A stretch of 64,000 nt of DNA from an uncultured Aquimarina sp. GTDB lineage: Bacteria > Bacteroidota > Bacteroidia > Flavobacteriales > Flavobacteriaceae. The notes under the pieces were generated by a model, which was not told where the DNA came from, did not search any database, and saw only the letters and a list, made by a program, of their open reading frames with translations. The stretch lies in NCBI GenBank assembly GCA_947501475.1, contig CANMWA010000014.1, forward strand, positions 62,001-126,000, written 5' to 3'. The position numbers and the translations under genes were made by a program. This document shows, one piece after another, positions 1 through 9,756 of this stretch. The stretch's first letter is position 1. Every line of letters starts with the position of its first letter.

Positions 1-761
1 ATCTCTTTTAATTGATCTTTACTGAATATCTTTTCCTTGTAATACCTTGGCATGCGCTGTATGCGCCCTGATGAGTTTTTGACTAGAGACTCCTTCCGGT
101 TCTGGTGGTAGGTCGAATTGCATAAATAATTGGCTCCCAGCGCAGGTTTTCTTGACATTAGACTGAATTCGCCTTGCCTTCCTTTTTTTACAGTTCCCGA
201 TTTTTTTAGGACATATTTGGTAGTGTAAGCTATTGTAGCTGCATTGCACTTTCCAATATGGACATATCCGTGTTTCCATATATTTTGTATTTGAGTTAAG
301 CCCGTTTTGTCCTCTATTATAAATTCGGGCGATAAATTGAACATAATAATATGATAATGAGGACGATCAGTATTAGAACCATATTCACCACATGCATAAT
401 ATCTTAGTTTATTTCTAATTGGATTAATACTTCGTTTAAAATTGCTATCTGAACGTTGTTGAGCGAATTTAATATTTGCCTTTCTGAGTCGTTTAATGAA
501 GAGTTGGACATCACGTTTATTAAGCGTTGGTTGACCAACATTGTTTCTAGGTATTTTTTCATCGTCGTATGTTAAGGTTATAAAATAAGCGCTATAAGCG
601 ACTTTTAATTCTTGCTCTAGTCTAAACGACCAGTCATTCCTTCTTTTTGATAAGCAAGAGTGGCAGCGACCACACGGGACGCTGACTTTACCATCCTTTA
701 TGTAATCAAGTGCTGCACTCTTACTATCTGTCTTGATTGTTATGGGAGATAAGCAAGACAT
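1..761 (-). CDS. Microvirus replication initiator (VP4/Rep, HUH endonuclease), 3' end beyond window
   Basis: Reading the minus strand from the ATG at 761 gives 253 codons without a stop up to the window edge. VP4-type Rep nicks the replicative form to start rolling-circle replication. Seen directly: an N-terminal Cys cluster (C30, C33, C36, form CGRCHSC), the HUH motif in RPHYHII (H135, H137), and a catalytic-tyrosine region YTTKYVLKK (Y179, Y183). The order of Cys cluster, HUH and YxxxY matches Gokushovirinae-like VP4 proteins found in Bacteroidota. It starts 3 nt after the J-like gene. The C-terminus and the rest of the prophage, presumably including the VP1 capsid gene, lie left of the window, so intactness cannot be judged. 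Confidence 0.9.
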   Translation of the reverse strand, partial: MSCLSPITIKTDSKSAALDYIKDGKVSVPCGRCHSCLSKRRNDWSFRLEQELKVAYSAYFITLTYDDEKIPRNNVGQPTLNKRDVQLFIKRLRKANIKFAQQRSDSNFKRSINPIRNKLRYYACGEYGSNTDRPHYHIIMFNLSPEFIIEDKTGLTQIQNIWKHGYVHIGKCNAATIAYTTKYVLKKSGTVKKGRQGEFSLMSRKPALGANYLCNSTYHQNRKESLVKNSSGRIQRMPRYYKEKIFSKDQLKE

Positions 762-764
762 GTA

Positions 765-881
765 TTATAATCTATAGCCTGCACGTGATACTAAAACATT
801 ACGCCCCAGTTTTTTTCCACGTTTTTTGCGTTTACGGCCATAAGACCTTTTTCTTTTTTTGTAATACGTTCTTCGTCTCAT
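765..881 (-). CDS. Microvirus small basic DNA-binding protein (J/VP8-like), 38 aa
   Basis: A 38-residue reading frame sits between VP2 and VP4. It starts MRRRTYYKKRKRSYGRKRKK and ends GYRL. About half of its residues are Arg or Lys, and the rest are largely Tyr and Gly. This is the composition of microvirus J/VP8 proteins, which neutralise and help package the ssDNA genome. The start is 20 nt after the VP2 stop and the stop is 3 nt before the VP4 start, so it fits a polycistronic phage transcript. Assignment rests on composition and position, since proteins this short carry little alignable signal. Confidence 0.85.
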   Translation of the reverse strand: MRRRTYYKKRKRSYGRKRKKRGKKLGRNVLVSRAGYRL

Positions 882-901
882 ATGTTTTGATTTTAATTAT
901 T

Positions 902-1696
902 TTATTTCCAAGGGAGAAACTTGTTTCTTTGTTCATTAAGGTATTGTTGTATCGCTTTTTGAACTGAAATACCATTAGTTTTTGCATGTAATGCAATCAT
1001 TCTGAATAATAAATTATCTGATTGATATATGCCTTTCTCAGCTAATCTGTTTCTATGTCGTTTAAATGCTATTTCTAACTGTTTTTCATCATTTACTGAT
1101 AATTTAAGGGCATGATCGGCTTCAAGATTAGAAAGTTTTTGAGTCTCTTGTTCAGTTTTGGTTTTTGTCATATCAAATTGATATGGGTATAAAGCTTGAG
1201 ACTTTTCTAAGTCGAATCCTTTTTGTTTTGCTCTTGTAGTTAATATGTCATTATTTATTGCTTCATTGAGAGCGCGTTGTTCTGCTATCTTTGTTTGTGC
1301 CTGAATGTTACTAGTTTGAGCATTGGCTAACTTCATGTTTTGATATTGGCCAATTACTTGTGTAAAGTCTATCGGGAAAGCTTTATGATCGGCTGTAGGT
1401 GCCTGATATTTTGGCATTTGTCCTGAAGTGTTTCCTGCGACTGTACCTGTACCGTATACTAAGTTAGGATTTAATTTTGCTTTCTGAAGACGTTGCATTT
1501 GAGCTTCAGGTGAATTATATCTGTTTTGTCTATTCCACATTTCTAAATCTCTGGAATATTGATATTCAGCTAATTGCATATTAGCTGCGTTTTGGCGTCT
1601 TTGCGCTCGTCGTCTACTACCTGATCCGAAGATTGAACCTATAAGAGAAGCTCCACCGCTTATTGCTGCTGCGCCTACTAGTGCTGGAATTGGCAT
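902..1696 (-). CDS. Microvirus DNA pilot protein VP2
   Basis: A 264-residue protein. It has a hydrophobic Gly/Ala-rich N-terminus (residues 1-25, including GGASLIGSIFGSG), then an RRRAQRR basic stretch, then a long Gln/Lys/Glu-rich helical region. The segment WNRQNRYNSPEAQMQRLQKA followed by LNPNLVYG is characteristic of Gokushovirinae-type VP2. In this family VP2 forms the tube that pilots the genome through the envelope. It is the first phage gene inside the dif-like boundary. In free microviruses VP1 normally sits beside VP2; here the integration junction would separate them (inference). Confidence 0.9.
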   Translation of the reverse strand: MPIPALVGAAAISGGASLIGSIFGSGSRRRAQRRQNAANMQLAEYQYSRDLEMWNRQNRYNSPEAQMQRLQKAKLNPNLVYGTGTVAGNTSGQMPKYQAPTADHKAFPIDFTQVIGQYQNMKLANAQTSNIQAQTKIAEQRALNEAINNDILTTRAKQKGFDLEKSQALYPYQFDMTKTKTEQETQKLSNLEADHALKLSVNDEKQLEIAFKRHRNRLAEKGIYQSDNLLFRMIALHAKTNGISVQKAIQQYLNEQRNKFLPWK

Positions 1697-1705
1697 AATA
1701 TTTAG

Positions 1706-2240
<535 letters not shown>

Positions 2241-2546
2241 ATGATGAAAAACAGTAAGAACTTTATAGTTATGTTTTTTGTTACTTTGTTTTTGTTATTC
2301 AAAGTGGCAGGATTACATGCGCTTACGCATCATGAAGATGATTCAAACGTTCAGCATTGTGAAGTTTGTCATATTTCAACAGCGGTTAATTTTATACCGC
2401 TGCTACAAACAGAAACCACTGTTTTACCAGATACCAAATATTTTTTTACAGAGCAACAAATCAACGATAAAGCACTTTTTGTTACTTTTAACAACAGGTA
2501 TTTATCAAGTTATCTCTTTACCAGACCTCCTCCACTATTCATATAG
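2241..2546 (+). CDS. Small exported His/Cys protein next to a TonB/ABC metal locus
   Basis: About 101 residues from the ATG at 2241, which I prefer because a hydrophobic signal-like segment (FIVMFFVTLFLLFKVAG) follows it immediately; an upstream ATG at 2190 would add 17 polar residues. The mature part begins HALTHHEDD and contains HCEVCH, then ends RPPPLFI. The layout of a His cluster, CxxC and terminal Pro-rich tail resembles small periplasmic proteins found beside copper or zinc transport genes (DUF2946-like). CEVCH also fits the CxxCH haem motif, but one site in so short a protein is weak support. It lies 250 bp upstream of the ABC ATPase gene on the same strand. Function not established. 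Confidence 0.65.
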   Translation: MMKNSKNFIVMFFVTLFLLFKVAGLHALTHHEDDSNVQHCEVCHISTAVNFIPLLQTETTVLPDTKYFFTEQQINDKALFVTFNNRYLSSYLFTRPPPLFI

Positions 2547-2558
2547 TCCATTTTGTAT

Positions 2559-2593
2559 GTAGACCCCATCCTTATTTTATAAGATAGGTCTAC
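2559..2593. terminator. Hairpin after the small His/Cys gene
   Basis: Arms GTAGACC (2559-2565) and GGTCTAC (2587-2593) enclose a second stem CTTAT-ttt-ATAAG (2571-2583). There is no strong T run after it, so it could be a weak terminator or a leader structure for the downstream ABC/TonB genes. Confidence 0.45.
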
Positions 2594-2796
2594 CCTATTC
2601 ATTTGTCGTTTCGATTTGGTAATCTCCATGTATTGTAGAATGTATCAAAACGTTATGCTAATATTTAAACATACATCGGACTCTCCGTCCTTTTCTTAGG
2701 GCATCTCTTAAATACATTCAAACGCCTAATTATTGTTAACCACATTAACTATAGGTCTTTACACAATTTACAAATAATTTTAACTCATTAAACGTT

Positions 2797-3486
2797 ATGT
2801 TGAAAGCAACAAACATAAGCAAGTCTTACCATGGAAAGATAGCTTTAAAAGATGTTTCCTTCGAAGTTTCTAAAGGCGAAATATTTTGCCTTTTGGGGCA
2901 GAACGGCGCAGGAAAAACAACAACCATCAACATTTTTTTGGGCTTTATCCCAAAAGATGGCGGTCAGGCTTTTGTAGCCGATAAAGAAATCGGGAAAGAT
3001 GATACTAATAAACTTACTGCATATATTCCTGAAACAGTACAACTCTACGGCAACCTTAGCGGTGTAGAGAATCTGGATTTCTTTAGCCGTTTGGCGGGAT
3101 TCAAATACACCACATCAGCCTTAGAAGCTTTTCTAACAAAAACAGGACTACAATCAGATGCGCAGCACAAAAGACTATCCTCCTATTCTAAAGGAATGCG
3201 ACAGAAAGTAGGTATTGCCGTGGCACTGGCCAAGAACGCCGAAGTAATTTTTATGGATGAACCTACCTCTGGCTTAGATCCAAAAGCAACCGCAGAATTC
3301 ACGAAAATTTGTAAAGAATTAGCAACAATGGGGAAAATAATTTTTATGGCCACCCATGATATTTTTAATGCCGTAGAGCTAGCAACAACCATAGGTATTA
3401 TGAAAGAAGGCACCTTAGTGCAACAACTAAAAGCTAGTGAAATAAATGCCGGAGAATTAAAACAACTGTACTTAGAAACCATTTAA
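2797..3486 (+). CDS. ABC transporter ATP-binding protein
   Basis: A 229-residue single nucleotide-binding domain of normal length. It has Walker A GQNGAGKTTT (residues ~33-42), signature YSKGMRQKVGIA, Walker B VIFMDEPTSGLD, and an H-loop ATHD. The Y/F-S-K-G-M-R-Q signature is typical of exporters of the CcmA/NosF/GldA group. It would energise the two DUF3526 permeases encoded downstream. Its stop is 6 nt before the TonB receptor start, so ATPase, receptor and both permeases form one operon (2797-8764). Co-transcription with an outer-membrane receptor points to import or efflux of a metal or chelator; the substrate is not visible. Confidence 0.93.
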   Translation: MLKATNISKSYHGKIALKDVSFEVSKGEIFCLLGQNGAGKTTTINIFLGFIPKDGGQAFVADKEIGKDDTNKLTAYIPETVQLYGNLSGVENLDFFSRLAGFKYTTSALEAFLTKTGLQSDAQHKRLSSYSKGMRQKVGIAVALAKNAEVIFMDEPTSGLDPKATAEFTKICKELATMGKIIFMATHDIFNAVELATTIGIMKEGTLVQQLKASEINAGELKQLYLETI

Positions 3487-3492
3487 AAAATT

Positions 3493-5979
3493 ATGAAAAA
3501 ATTTAGTATCATCATAGTAACAATAATTGCAATTAATGCTTCTTTTGCCCAAATTTCGGTTACCGGTAAAATTGTTGATGTCGATAGCCAGCCCATATTA
3601 GGAGCATCTATTTCGTATACGAATCAAAGTTCAGGAATAACAAACGGTACGGTTACCCAAGAAGACGGTAACTTTACTTTTGAACTTACACAAACAGGAG
3701 ATTACCAAATTGATGTAAGTTACATAGCCATGCGGTCACTGCGTTTACAGAAATCATTTGACCAAACTCAAACCTATGACCTGGGAACATTAATATTAGA
3801 AGAGGATGTAGAGCAATTGCAATCTGTAGAAATTACTGGTAGAGCTCGAACAGATTATAATAGTGACTATTCTTTTTCGGCAACCAAAGTAGCCATAAAA
3901 AATAAAGAGCTGCCACAGGCCATCACTTCAGTAACCAAAGAATTAATAGCAGATCGCCTCGCCTTTCAATTACCAGATGCCGTAAAAACGGTGAGTAATG
4001 TTACGGTCACCGGCTTATACAACCACTATAATATTCGTGGTATTACGCAAGCAGATGACGGACAAATACTAAACGGGATGCGTACACGGCAGTATTATTT
4101 TCTGCAACCCATTACCTCCCATATCGAACGTGTAGAAGTGATCAAAGGTCCTTCTTCGGTTACTTTTTCTAGTGCAGATCCAGGAGGAACCGTGAATATG
4201 GTAACCAAAAAACCTTTGAAAGAAAAGCGAAGCGAAGTTTCTGCAACTACTGGTAGTTTTGGGACTTTGAGAGCGACTGCTGATTTTACAGGACCTTTGA
4301 ACGATTCTAAAACCTTACTATACCGATTTAACGCAGCGTTTCAAGAGGCAAATTCGTTTAGAGATTTGGTTAAGAACAATGCTTTTTTGATAACTCCTTC
4401 GTTTAGTTACATTCCTAATGAAACAACGGCGCTTAATGTTGAAATGATTTACAGCAATGGTGTCGGAAATTTAGATAGAGGACAACCCATCTTTGGTAGC
4501 ATTAATGGAGAATTTGATTTGAACAGTACTCCTATTTCTTTAAACGTAGGCGCCTCCAACGATTTTTTCAAGTCTAAAGAAGTGGTTATCATGACCAACT
4601 TCACCAAGAAGTTTACCGATAATTTTGGGTTCAACGCCTCTTATATGAAGCAAACCTGGGATGAAGATTTAGCAGAACACAGAACCGTAAACAGTGCTGC
4701 AGTTGATATTGAAGGAAATGCCATACCAACCTTAGCTGCCATGCGCTATGTAGAACGTGAACAATTTTGGGATACGGATAATATTAGTGCATTTTTCAAT
4801 TTTGACACCAAAGGGAAGAAAATCACGAACAAGTTCTTAGTAGGATATGATGGAACACGATGGGAACGTACCATTGGTGGAGGACAAAACGGAGCAAGAC
4901 GCTATTTACGACTAGACGGTTCAGTAACCAATTTTAATGTTGATGAAGCCGACCAATTTCGAACTATGGAAATTGATGGTGTTGTAATGCCCGTACCTAA
5001 TGTACCGCATTTTAATTTAGAGAATCCAAGCAATGGTATTCGAGAGACAAAAGACTATACGATTTCTGAGTTTGAAATTCCGGCAAACCTCTCCCAGACT
5101 AGTGGAGTTTATATTCAAGATCAATTTAAAATAGGTAGATTTTCTGCCTTGGTAAATTTAAGATACGAATGGTTTAATGACATTTTTGATTATGAAGGAG
5201 ATGAAGAAGAATTTAAGAATGAAGCGTTTATTCCTAGAATTGGTTTGACCTATGAGGTTACTAAAAACATAAGTGCTTATACCACATATTTAGAGGGATT
5301 CCAGCCTCAAACAAATACCGTTTCCTTATCCCCTGCTACCGAAGGTTTCTTTTGGTCGGCTTCACCTGGTAGATTTGACCCCTTAGAGAGTAGTCTAAAG
5401 GAAATTGGTGCCAAAGGTGAGTTCTTTAATGGAAAAGCAGTGTTGAATGCATCCCTTTTTCATATTACACAAAAGAATATTCTAATTGGTGATACCTACG
5501 ATTTGGAAAATTTAACTTCCAGAGGTGAGCAGCGTAGTAAAGGGTTTGAAACTGATTTCTCAGGATATGTAACACCAAACTTTCAACTGGTAGCGTCCTA
5601 CGCCTATACCGATGCAGAAATTGTTGAAGATGAAGATGAATCGCTAATCGGAGAACGAATTGGTGGGGCTCCAGAACATAGTGCCAACCTTTGGGGTAAA
5701 TATGATTTTACCGGCAACATGCTCAAAGGTATTAGTGTTGGTTTGGGTGCGCAGTATAGTGGCGAAAAATACTCTTGGTATGCAGATCGCCTGTTACTGC
5801 CAGAATATACAGTTTTTGACGGCGCCATTTATTACAAACCATCAAATGCAAATATTCAATTGACCCTTAAGGTGAATAACCTTTTAGATAAAACATATTG
5901 GTTAGGAGCCTTAAATGCATCACGATTAGCACCCGGTGCTCCAAGGAACGTCTTGTTAAATGCAACGTATAAATTTTAA
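3493..5979 (+). CDS. TonB-dependent siderophore-type outer-membrane receptor
   Basis: An 828-residue receptor. It has a signal peptide (residues 1-19), a carboxypeptidase-regulatory-like beta domain (~21-105), a plug beginning near residue 120 (AITSVTKELIADR, then YNIRGI and VEVIKGPSSVTFSSADPGG), and a 22-stranded-type barrel ending in aromatic F. The plug wording (Q-I-N-G and IKGPSSV forms with a long extended loop) is that of ferric-siderophore receptors of the FhuA/FpvA group. Unlike the receptor at 20288 it has no STN signalling domain, so it is a transporter rather than a signal transducer. It lies between the ABC ATPase and its permeases, an arrangement that couples outer- and inner-membrane steps. 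Confidence 0.93.
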   Translation: MKKFSIIIVTIIAINASFAQISVTGKIVDVDSQPILGASISYTNQSSGITNGTVTQEDGNFTFELTQTGDYQIDVSYIAMRSLRLQKSFDQTQTYDLGTLILEEDVEQLQSVEITGRARTDYNSDYSFSATKVAIKNKELPQAITSVTKELIADRLAFQLPDAVKTVSNVTVTGLYNHYNIRGITQADDGQILNGMRTRQYYFLQPITSHIERVEVIKGPSSVTFSSADPGGTVNMVTKKPLKEKRSEVSATTGSFGTLRATADFTGPLNDSKTLLYRFNAAFQEANSFRDLVKNNAFLITPSFSYIPNETTALNVEMIYSNGVGNLDRGQPIFGSINGEFDLNSTPISLNVGASNDFFKSKEVVIMTNFTKKFTDNFGFNASYMKQTWDEDLAEHRTVNSAAVDIEGNAIPTLAAMRYVEREQFWDTDNISAFFNFDTKGKKITNKFLVGYDGTRWERTIGGGQNGARRYLRLDGSVTNFNVDEADQFRTMEIDGVVMPVPNVPHFNLENPSNGIRETKDYTISEFEIPANLSQTSGVYIQDQFKIGRFSALVNLRYEWFNDIFDYEGDEEEFKNEAFIPRIGLTYEVTKNISAYTTYLEGFQPQTNTVSLSPATEGFFWSASPGRFDPLESSLKEIGAKGEFFNGKAVLNASLFHITQKNILIGDTYDLENLTSRGEQRSKGFETDFSGYVTPNFQLVASYAYTDAEIVEDEDESLIGERIGGAPEHSANLWGKYDFTGNMLKGISVGLGAQYSGEKYSWYADRLLLPEYTVFDGAIYYKPSNANIQLTLKVNNLLDKTYWLGALNASRLAPGAPRNVLLNATYKF

Positions 5980-5981
5980 GT

Positions 5982-7421
5982 ATGAGAAAATCAATTATCT
6001 ATTTGTTGGCAGGTCAACTATGGAAAAATGCTTTTAGATCCAAAGTTATGATTATAGCGTTGGGGCTCATGGTATTTTTACTACTTTTTTCGGCCTATAG
6101 CGGTTGGGAAAATTATCATGACCAAAATCATACCCGAGATGTAATGCAGGATGAAGTTCAGCAAAGTTGGGAGAATAATCCCGATAAACATCCACATAGA
6201 ATGGCACATTATGGTTCTTTTGCGTTTCGATTAAAACATGTGCTCAGTGTTTTTGATGTAGGTATGGAAAATTTTGTCGGAAACGCAGTATTCTTAGAAG
6301 CACACAAACAGAATACCGTCAACTTTTCTGAAGCCAGTATGTCTACAGGTTTATTACGTTTTGGAGAAGTGAGTTTAGCAATGCTATTGAAAGTCATTGT
6401 ACCCCTTTTGATTTTCTACTTGGGTTTTGCAAGCATAGCCCGAGAGCGAGAAAACGGTACCCTGAAGCTTTTAATAGGTCAAGGTATTCGTAGAAAAGAA
6501 ATTGTTTTTGGAAAGGTGTTGGGACTTTGGGGTTTATCCCTGATTTTTCTTTTTTCGGTTTTTCTGGTGGTATTGTTTTTTGTGCTTATAGAATCGCATG
6601 ATACCGGCTATTCGGATAGTTTATTGAGGTTTGTGGTGCTTTTCATTTTCTATGTACTATTTTTTGCTATTCTCAGCGCCATTACCATTTTGGTATCGGC
6701 TTTTAGTAAAACTGCCAAAGGAGCCTTGGTAAAACTTTTAGGAATCTGGTTACTATTTGTCATTATTTTGCCTAAATCGCTACAAGCTATAGGCTATTAC
6801 CTGTACCCAACGCCTTCTAAAATAGAAATGGAAACCGCCGTAGAACATGATTTAATTCAGCAAGGTGATAGTCACAATCCAGACGATCCGCATTTTAAGG
6901 CCTTGAAAGATTCTGTGCTTTTGGCAAATAATGTGAAGAATGTAGAAGATCTTCCTTTTAACTACGGTGGATTTATAATGGCAAAAGGCGAAGCTTTGAG
7001 TACTGCAATTTATCTAGAACATCAAGAGCGATTGTATCAAATCTATACTAAACAAAATAATATAGAACGCAATTCTGCTTTTCTAAACCCATATACGGCT
7101 ATAAAAAATGTATCTATGGCTTTCTCAGGAACCAATTTTCAGTCATTTCTTCATTTTAAAGATAAAGCCGAAGCATATCGCTATAAATTGGCTCAAGAAA
7201 TGAATCAATTACAGATGGATTTTATTCCCAATAAAGGAAAGGCGGGTCCCAATAAGATCTCTAGCAATTACTGGAAAAAATTTCCGTCATTTGAGTACCG
7301 TTTTTTAAGTATTTCCAGCGTGTTCCAAAACGAGTTAACTTCGATCTTAGCATTATTGTTATGGGGTGTATTGGCCGTTTTTGGTCTGTTAAAAGTATCC
7401 ACGAACTTAAAAGCCATTTAA
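5982..7421 (+). CDS. ABC-2 type permease with DUF3526 domain (first of pair)
   Basis: A 479-residue integral membrane protein. One N-terminal helix (residues ~21-41) is followed by a periplasmic loop carrying AFRLKHVLSVFD, then a cluster of helices (~137-270), a second large soluble loop, and a C-terminal helix (~455-472). The segment RERENGTLKLLIGQG is the conserved coupling region of ABC-2/DUF3526 permeases. It starts 2 nt after the receptor stop. It is paired with the related permease at 7424, and both probably dimerise under the ATPase at 2797. The substrate is unknown. Confidence 0.88.
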   Translation: MRKSIIYLLAGQLWKNAFRSKVMIIALGLMVFLLLFSAYSGWENYHDQNHTRDVMQDEVQQSWENNPDKHPHRMAHYGSFAFRLKHVLSVFDVGMENFVGNAVFLEAHKQNTVNFSEASMSTGLLRFGEVSLAMLLKVIVPLLIFYLGFASIARERENGTLKLLIGQGIRRKEIVFGKVLGLWGLSLIFLFSVFLVVLFFVLIESHDTGYSDSLLRFVVLFIFYVLFFAILSAITILVSAFSKTAKGALVKLLGIWLLFVIILPKSLQAIGYYLYPTPSKIEMETAVEHDLIQQGDSHNPDDPHFKALKDSVLLANNVKNVEDLPFNYGGFIMAKGEALSTAIYLEHQERLYQIYTKQNNIERNSAFLNPYTAIKNVSMAFSGTNFQSFLHFKDKAEAYRYKLAQEMNQLQMDFIPNKGKAGPNKISSNYWKKFPSFEYRFLSISSVFQNELTSILALLLWGVLAVFGLLKVSTNLKAI

Positions 7422-7423
7422 AG

Positions 7424-8764
7424 ATGTATAGGTTATTATTTAAATCATTTTTTAGGACTAAGATATTCTTAGTAAGCCTGGTATTACTAGTAACAGTCGG
7501 AATAATTAGCATACTAATTGGTAAGCAATATTTGGTGAAACAAGAAAATGCCATTATTGCTGCGCAAGAATTTCAAGAAGAAAGCATCAAGAGAAATGTA
7601 GAATATCACAATGATGATCTTGGTTTGTTGTTGTATTATTTGCGATTCACATTAATTAAAAAACCAGCCAATATCAGTGCTATTTCTATAGGACAGAGCG
7701 ATGTAAATCCATTATTACAAGCAGTTACTATTCGTGGATTAGAAGGACAGAAATATGACACCGATTTTGAGAACCCATCCTTGTTAATGTCTGGAAATTT
7801 AGATTTGGGATTTGTTATTATCTATCTGTTTCCGCTAGTATTAATCGCCATGACTTTTAATTTGTATTCTGAAGAAAAAGAATTAGGTACTTGGCGAATA
7901 TTAGCCGCACAAACCTCTGGTAAAGCAGGTTTTTTGTTCAAAAAACTAATGGTAAGAATACTTTTTGTTTTTATTATTTTACTATTCCTCATGTTCATGG
8001 CGAGTATGCTTCTTCAAATACCAATGAATCAAAACTTTTGGGCTATATTTTTACAAGGCATCTTGTATGTTTTGTTCTGGAGTGCGTTATGCTTATGGAT
8101 AGTTTCTCTACAAAAAAACTCTAGTGTTAATGCACTAGCCTTAATTTCTATTTGGGTGGTACTTACTATTTTACTTCCGGCAATGGTTAATAATTATGTG
8201 CTTAACAAATACCAGGTGCCAGAAGCTTTAGATGCTATGGTAGAGCAACGAGATGGCTATCATGAAAAATGGGACTTAGAAAAAGATGCTACCATGACTG
8301 GATTTTATGAAGCCTATCCGCAATATAAAAAGTATACAGTTCCTGAAGATAAATTCAGTTGGATTTGGTATTATGGAATGCAACACATGGGAGATTTAGC
8401 CGCAAAAAATACGAGTACTGAAATGATAGAAAAGATTATGCTGCGTACTACTGTAAGTAAAAAAGTGGCTCTTTTTGTACCTACCATGCATGCTCAGCTA
8501 AGTTTCAATAATGTAACAGGGACCGATATGGTGAGTCATTTAAATTTTTTAAAGGCGTTAACTAAGTATCACGAGAATTTACGATTACATTTTTATCCTA
8601 ACATCTTTGAAAACAATCCTGCCGATGTAATTGATTGGAAAACTCATCAAGCTAAATTTTATAGCTCAAAACGTGATTTTAGCTGGATGCGTCTGATGCT
8701 TCCAACTTTACTTATCGTGTTAATAATAGCTGTTTTTGGAGCGTTAAACCTTCGTGAACTATGA
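7424..8764 (+). CDS. ABC-2 type permease with DUF3526 domain (second of pair)
   Basis: 446 residues from the ATG at 7424, 2 nt after the preceding stop. An upstream in-frame ATG at 7361 would overlap the previous gene by 60 nt and add polar residues before the first helix, so I reject it. The topology matches its neighbour: an N-terminal helix (MYRLLFKSFFRTKIF start), a long extracytoplasmic loop, the motif SEEKELGTWRILAAQTSG, four to five further helices, and a final helix near the C-terminus. It is the last gene of the operon and is followed by a terminator hairpin at 8770. Confidence 0.88.
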   Translation: MYRLLFKSFFRTKIFLVSLVLLVTVGIISILIGKQYLVKQENAIIAAQEFQEESIKRNVEYHNDDLGLLLYYLRFTLIKKPANISAISIGQSDVNPLLQAVTIRGLEGQKYDTDFENPSLLMSGNLDLGFVIIYLFPLVLIAMTFNLYSEEKELGTWRILAAQTSGKAGFLFKKLMVRILFVFIILLFLMFMASMLLQIPMNQNFWAIFLQGILYVLFWSALCLWIVSLQKNSSVNALALISIWVVLTILLPAMVNNYVLNKYQVPEALDAMVEQRDGYHEKWDLEKDATMTGFYEAYPQYKKYTVPEDKFSWIWYYGMQHMGDLAAKNTSTEMIEKIMLRTTVSKKVALFVPTMHAQLSFNNVTGTDMVSHLNFLKALTKYHENLRLHFYPNIFENNPADVIDWKTHQAKFYSSKRDFSWMRLMLPTLLIVLIIAVFGALNLREL

Positions 8765-8769
8765 ATAAA

Positions 8770-8800
8770 ATAAGGGTTAGATCCTATTTCTAGCCCTTAT
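8770..8800 (+). terminator. Terminator of the ABC/TonB operon
   Basis: Arms ATAAGGGTTAGA (8770-8781) and TCTAGCCCTTAT (8789-8800) form a 12-bp stem with one G-T pair and a 7-nt loop, 5 nt after the permease stop. Confidence 0.75.
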
Positions 8801-8866
8801 TCTAATACCATAAAGCAAATTTGCGGGACGTTTAGCTTATTCCTAGCTATAATGCCCCCAGTTGTA

Positions 8867-9727
8867 TCAAAAGGTAGATTTAAACAAAGTTTTTATCCCA
8901 TTCTTTAGTTCGAAAATAGACTTCACTTCTTTAAGATCTAGTGGCTTATCAAAAACGGCAAGTTCATCCATCATGCCAATATAACCTAAACCTAGCATAA
9001 TTTTACCTTTTTCTGCTTCCCATGTAAAAGGATCATTGACATCTTTTATAACACCTTTAAATTGACCGTTTAGATATAATTTGCAGGTAGATGCATTTGT
9101 GTTCACTTCAGAATATGTAATGACAATGTGTGTCCATTTTCCCTTTTTAAAAGGAGGTTGTTTTACGGTAATTGTGCGTTTTTCCCACTTCGTTTCATCG
9201 TTTTTGTTTTCCGGATTCCAAACGTCTAGATCCCCCATAGCTCCTAATCGAAATTGCCTTGGGTTATCATCTGTAAAATCTACCCATAAGGCCGCATCAT
9301 TGTATCTAACATCAGTAATGCATATTGGGTCACAATAGCCTGGTGCTAAGTCTTTGTTGGGGTCTAATTGTAACCAAAATGATACCGTACCGCTCCATGA
9401 TTTACTACTGTATCCCACATTTTTATATGCCTTATAAAAAATAGCGAAAGTGTTTGCTTTTTTAAAATGAAGCGCATCTCCTGCAAGGCCTTTATTTTTA
9501 GCTAAAACGACATCAGGGTTGTGCAAACCAGGTTTAGCAGTAGCCACTTTTTTATAATTTTCTGCAGTATATATCATTGCATCGCCAACAGATACATCTG
9601 CCGATAGTTTTCCGTCAAACGAACTGTAAAAAAGCACATGGTCTTTTAATTGTTTATGTTGCGAAAAAGAAATAGTTGTAATTAGTAAAAAGAATACGCT
9701 AATAGATAAAAGCATGTTAGTTTTCAT
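8867..9727 (-). CDS. Exported LamG/concanavalin-like domain protein
   Basis: 286 residues from the ATG at 9727, chosen because it directly precedes a signal peptide (MKTNMLLSISVFFLLITTISF). A longer frame from 9757 only adds polar residues and would touch the racemase stop. The rest is one beta-sandwich of the LamG/laminin-G-3 type, including SGTVSFWLQLD, WTHIVITYS, LYLNGQFKGVI and MMDELAVFDKPL, the classic sequence of a LamG jelly-roll. Such domains bind carbohydrate or protein; there is no attached catalytic domain. It lies 30 nt after the racemase on the same strand, so the two are probably co-transcribed, though the functional link is not obvious. Confidence 0.85.
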   Translation of the reverse strand: MKTNMLLSISVFFLLITTISFSQHKQLKDHVLFYSSFDGKLSADVSVGDAMIYTAENYKKVATAKPGLHNPDVVLAKNKGLAGDALHFKKANTFAIFYKAYKNVGYSSKSWSGTVSFWLQLDPNKDLAPGYCDPICITDVRYNDAALWVDFTDDNPRQFRLGAMGDLDVWNPENKNDETKWEKRTITVKQPPFKKGKWTHIVITYSEVNTNASTCKLYLNGQFKGVIKDVNDPFTWEAEKGKIMLGLGYIGMMDELAVFDKPLDLKEVKSIFELKNGIKTLFKSTF

Positions 9728-9756
9728 GATTTTTTGATTAAAGATTAATATCCACA

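Noticed and set aside
737..967. Plus-strand open frame of 76 residues
   Set aside because: Antisense to the J-like and VP2 genes of the microvirus; low-complexity F/Y-rich translation with no family features.
2330..2385. CEVCH as a cytochrome c haem site
   Set aside because: Single CxxCH in a ~100-residue protein with other His/Cys features of small metal proteins; no cytochrome fold or maturation genes nearby.
2278..2562. Second frame over the small His/Cys gene
   Set aside because: Overlaps the better frame that has a signal peptide and HCEVCH; this one has neither.
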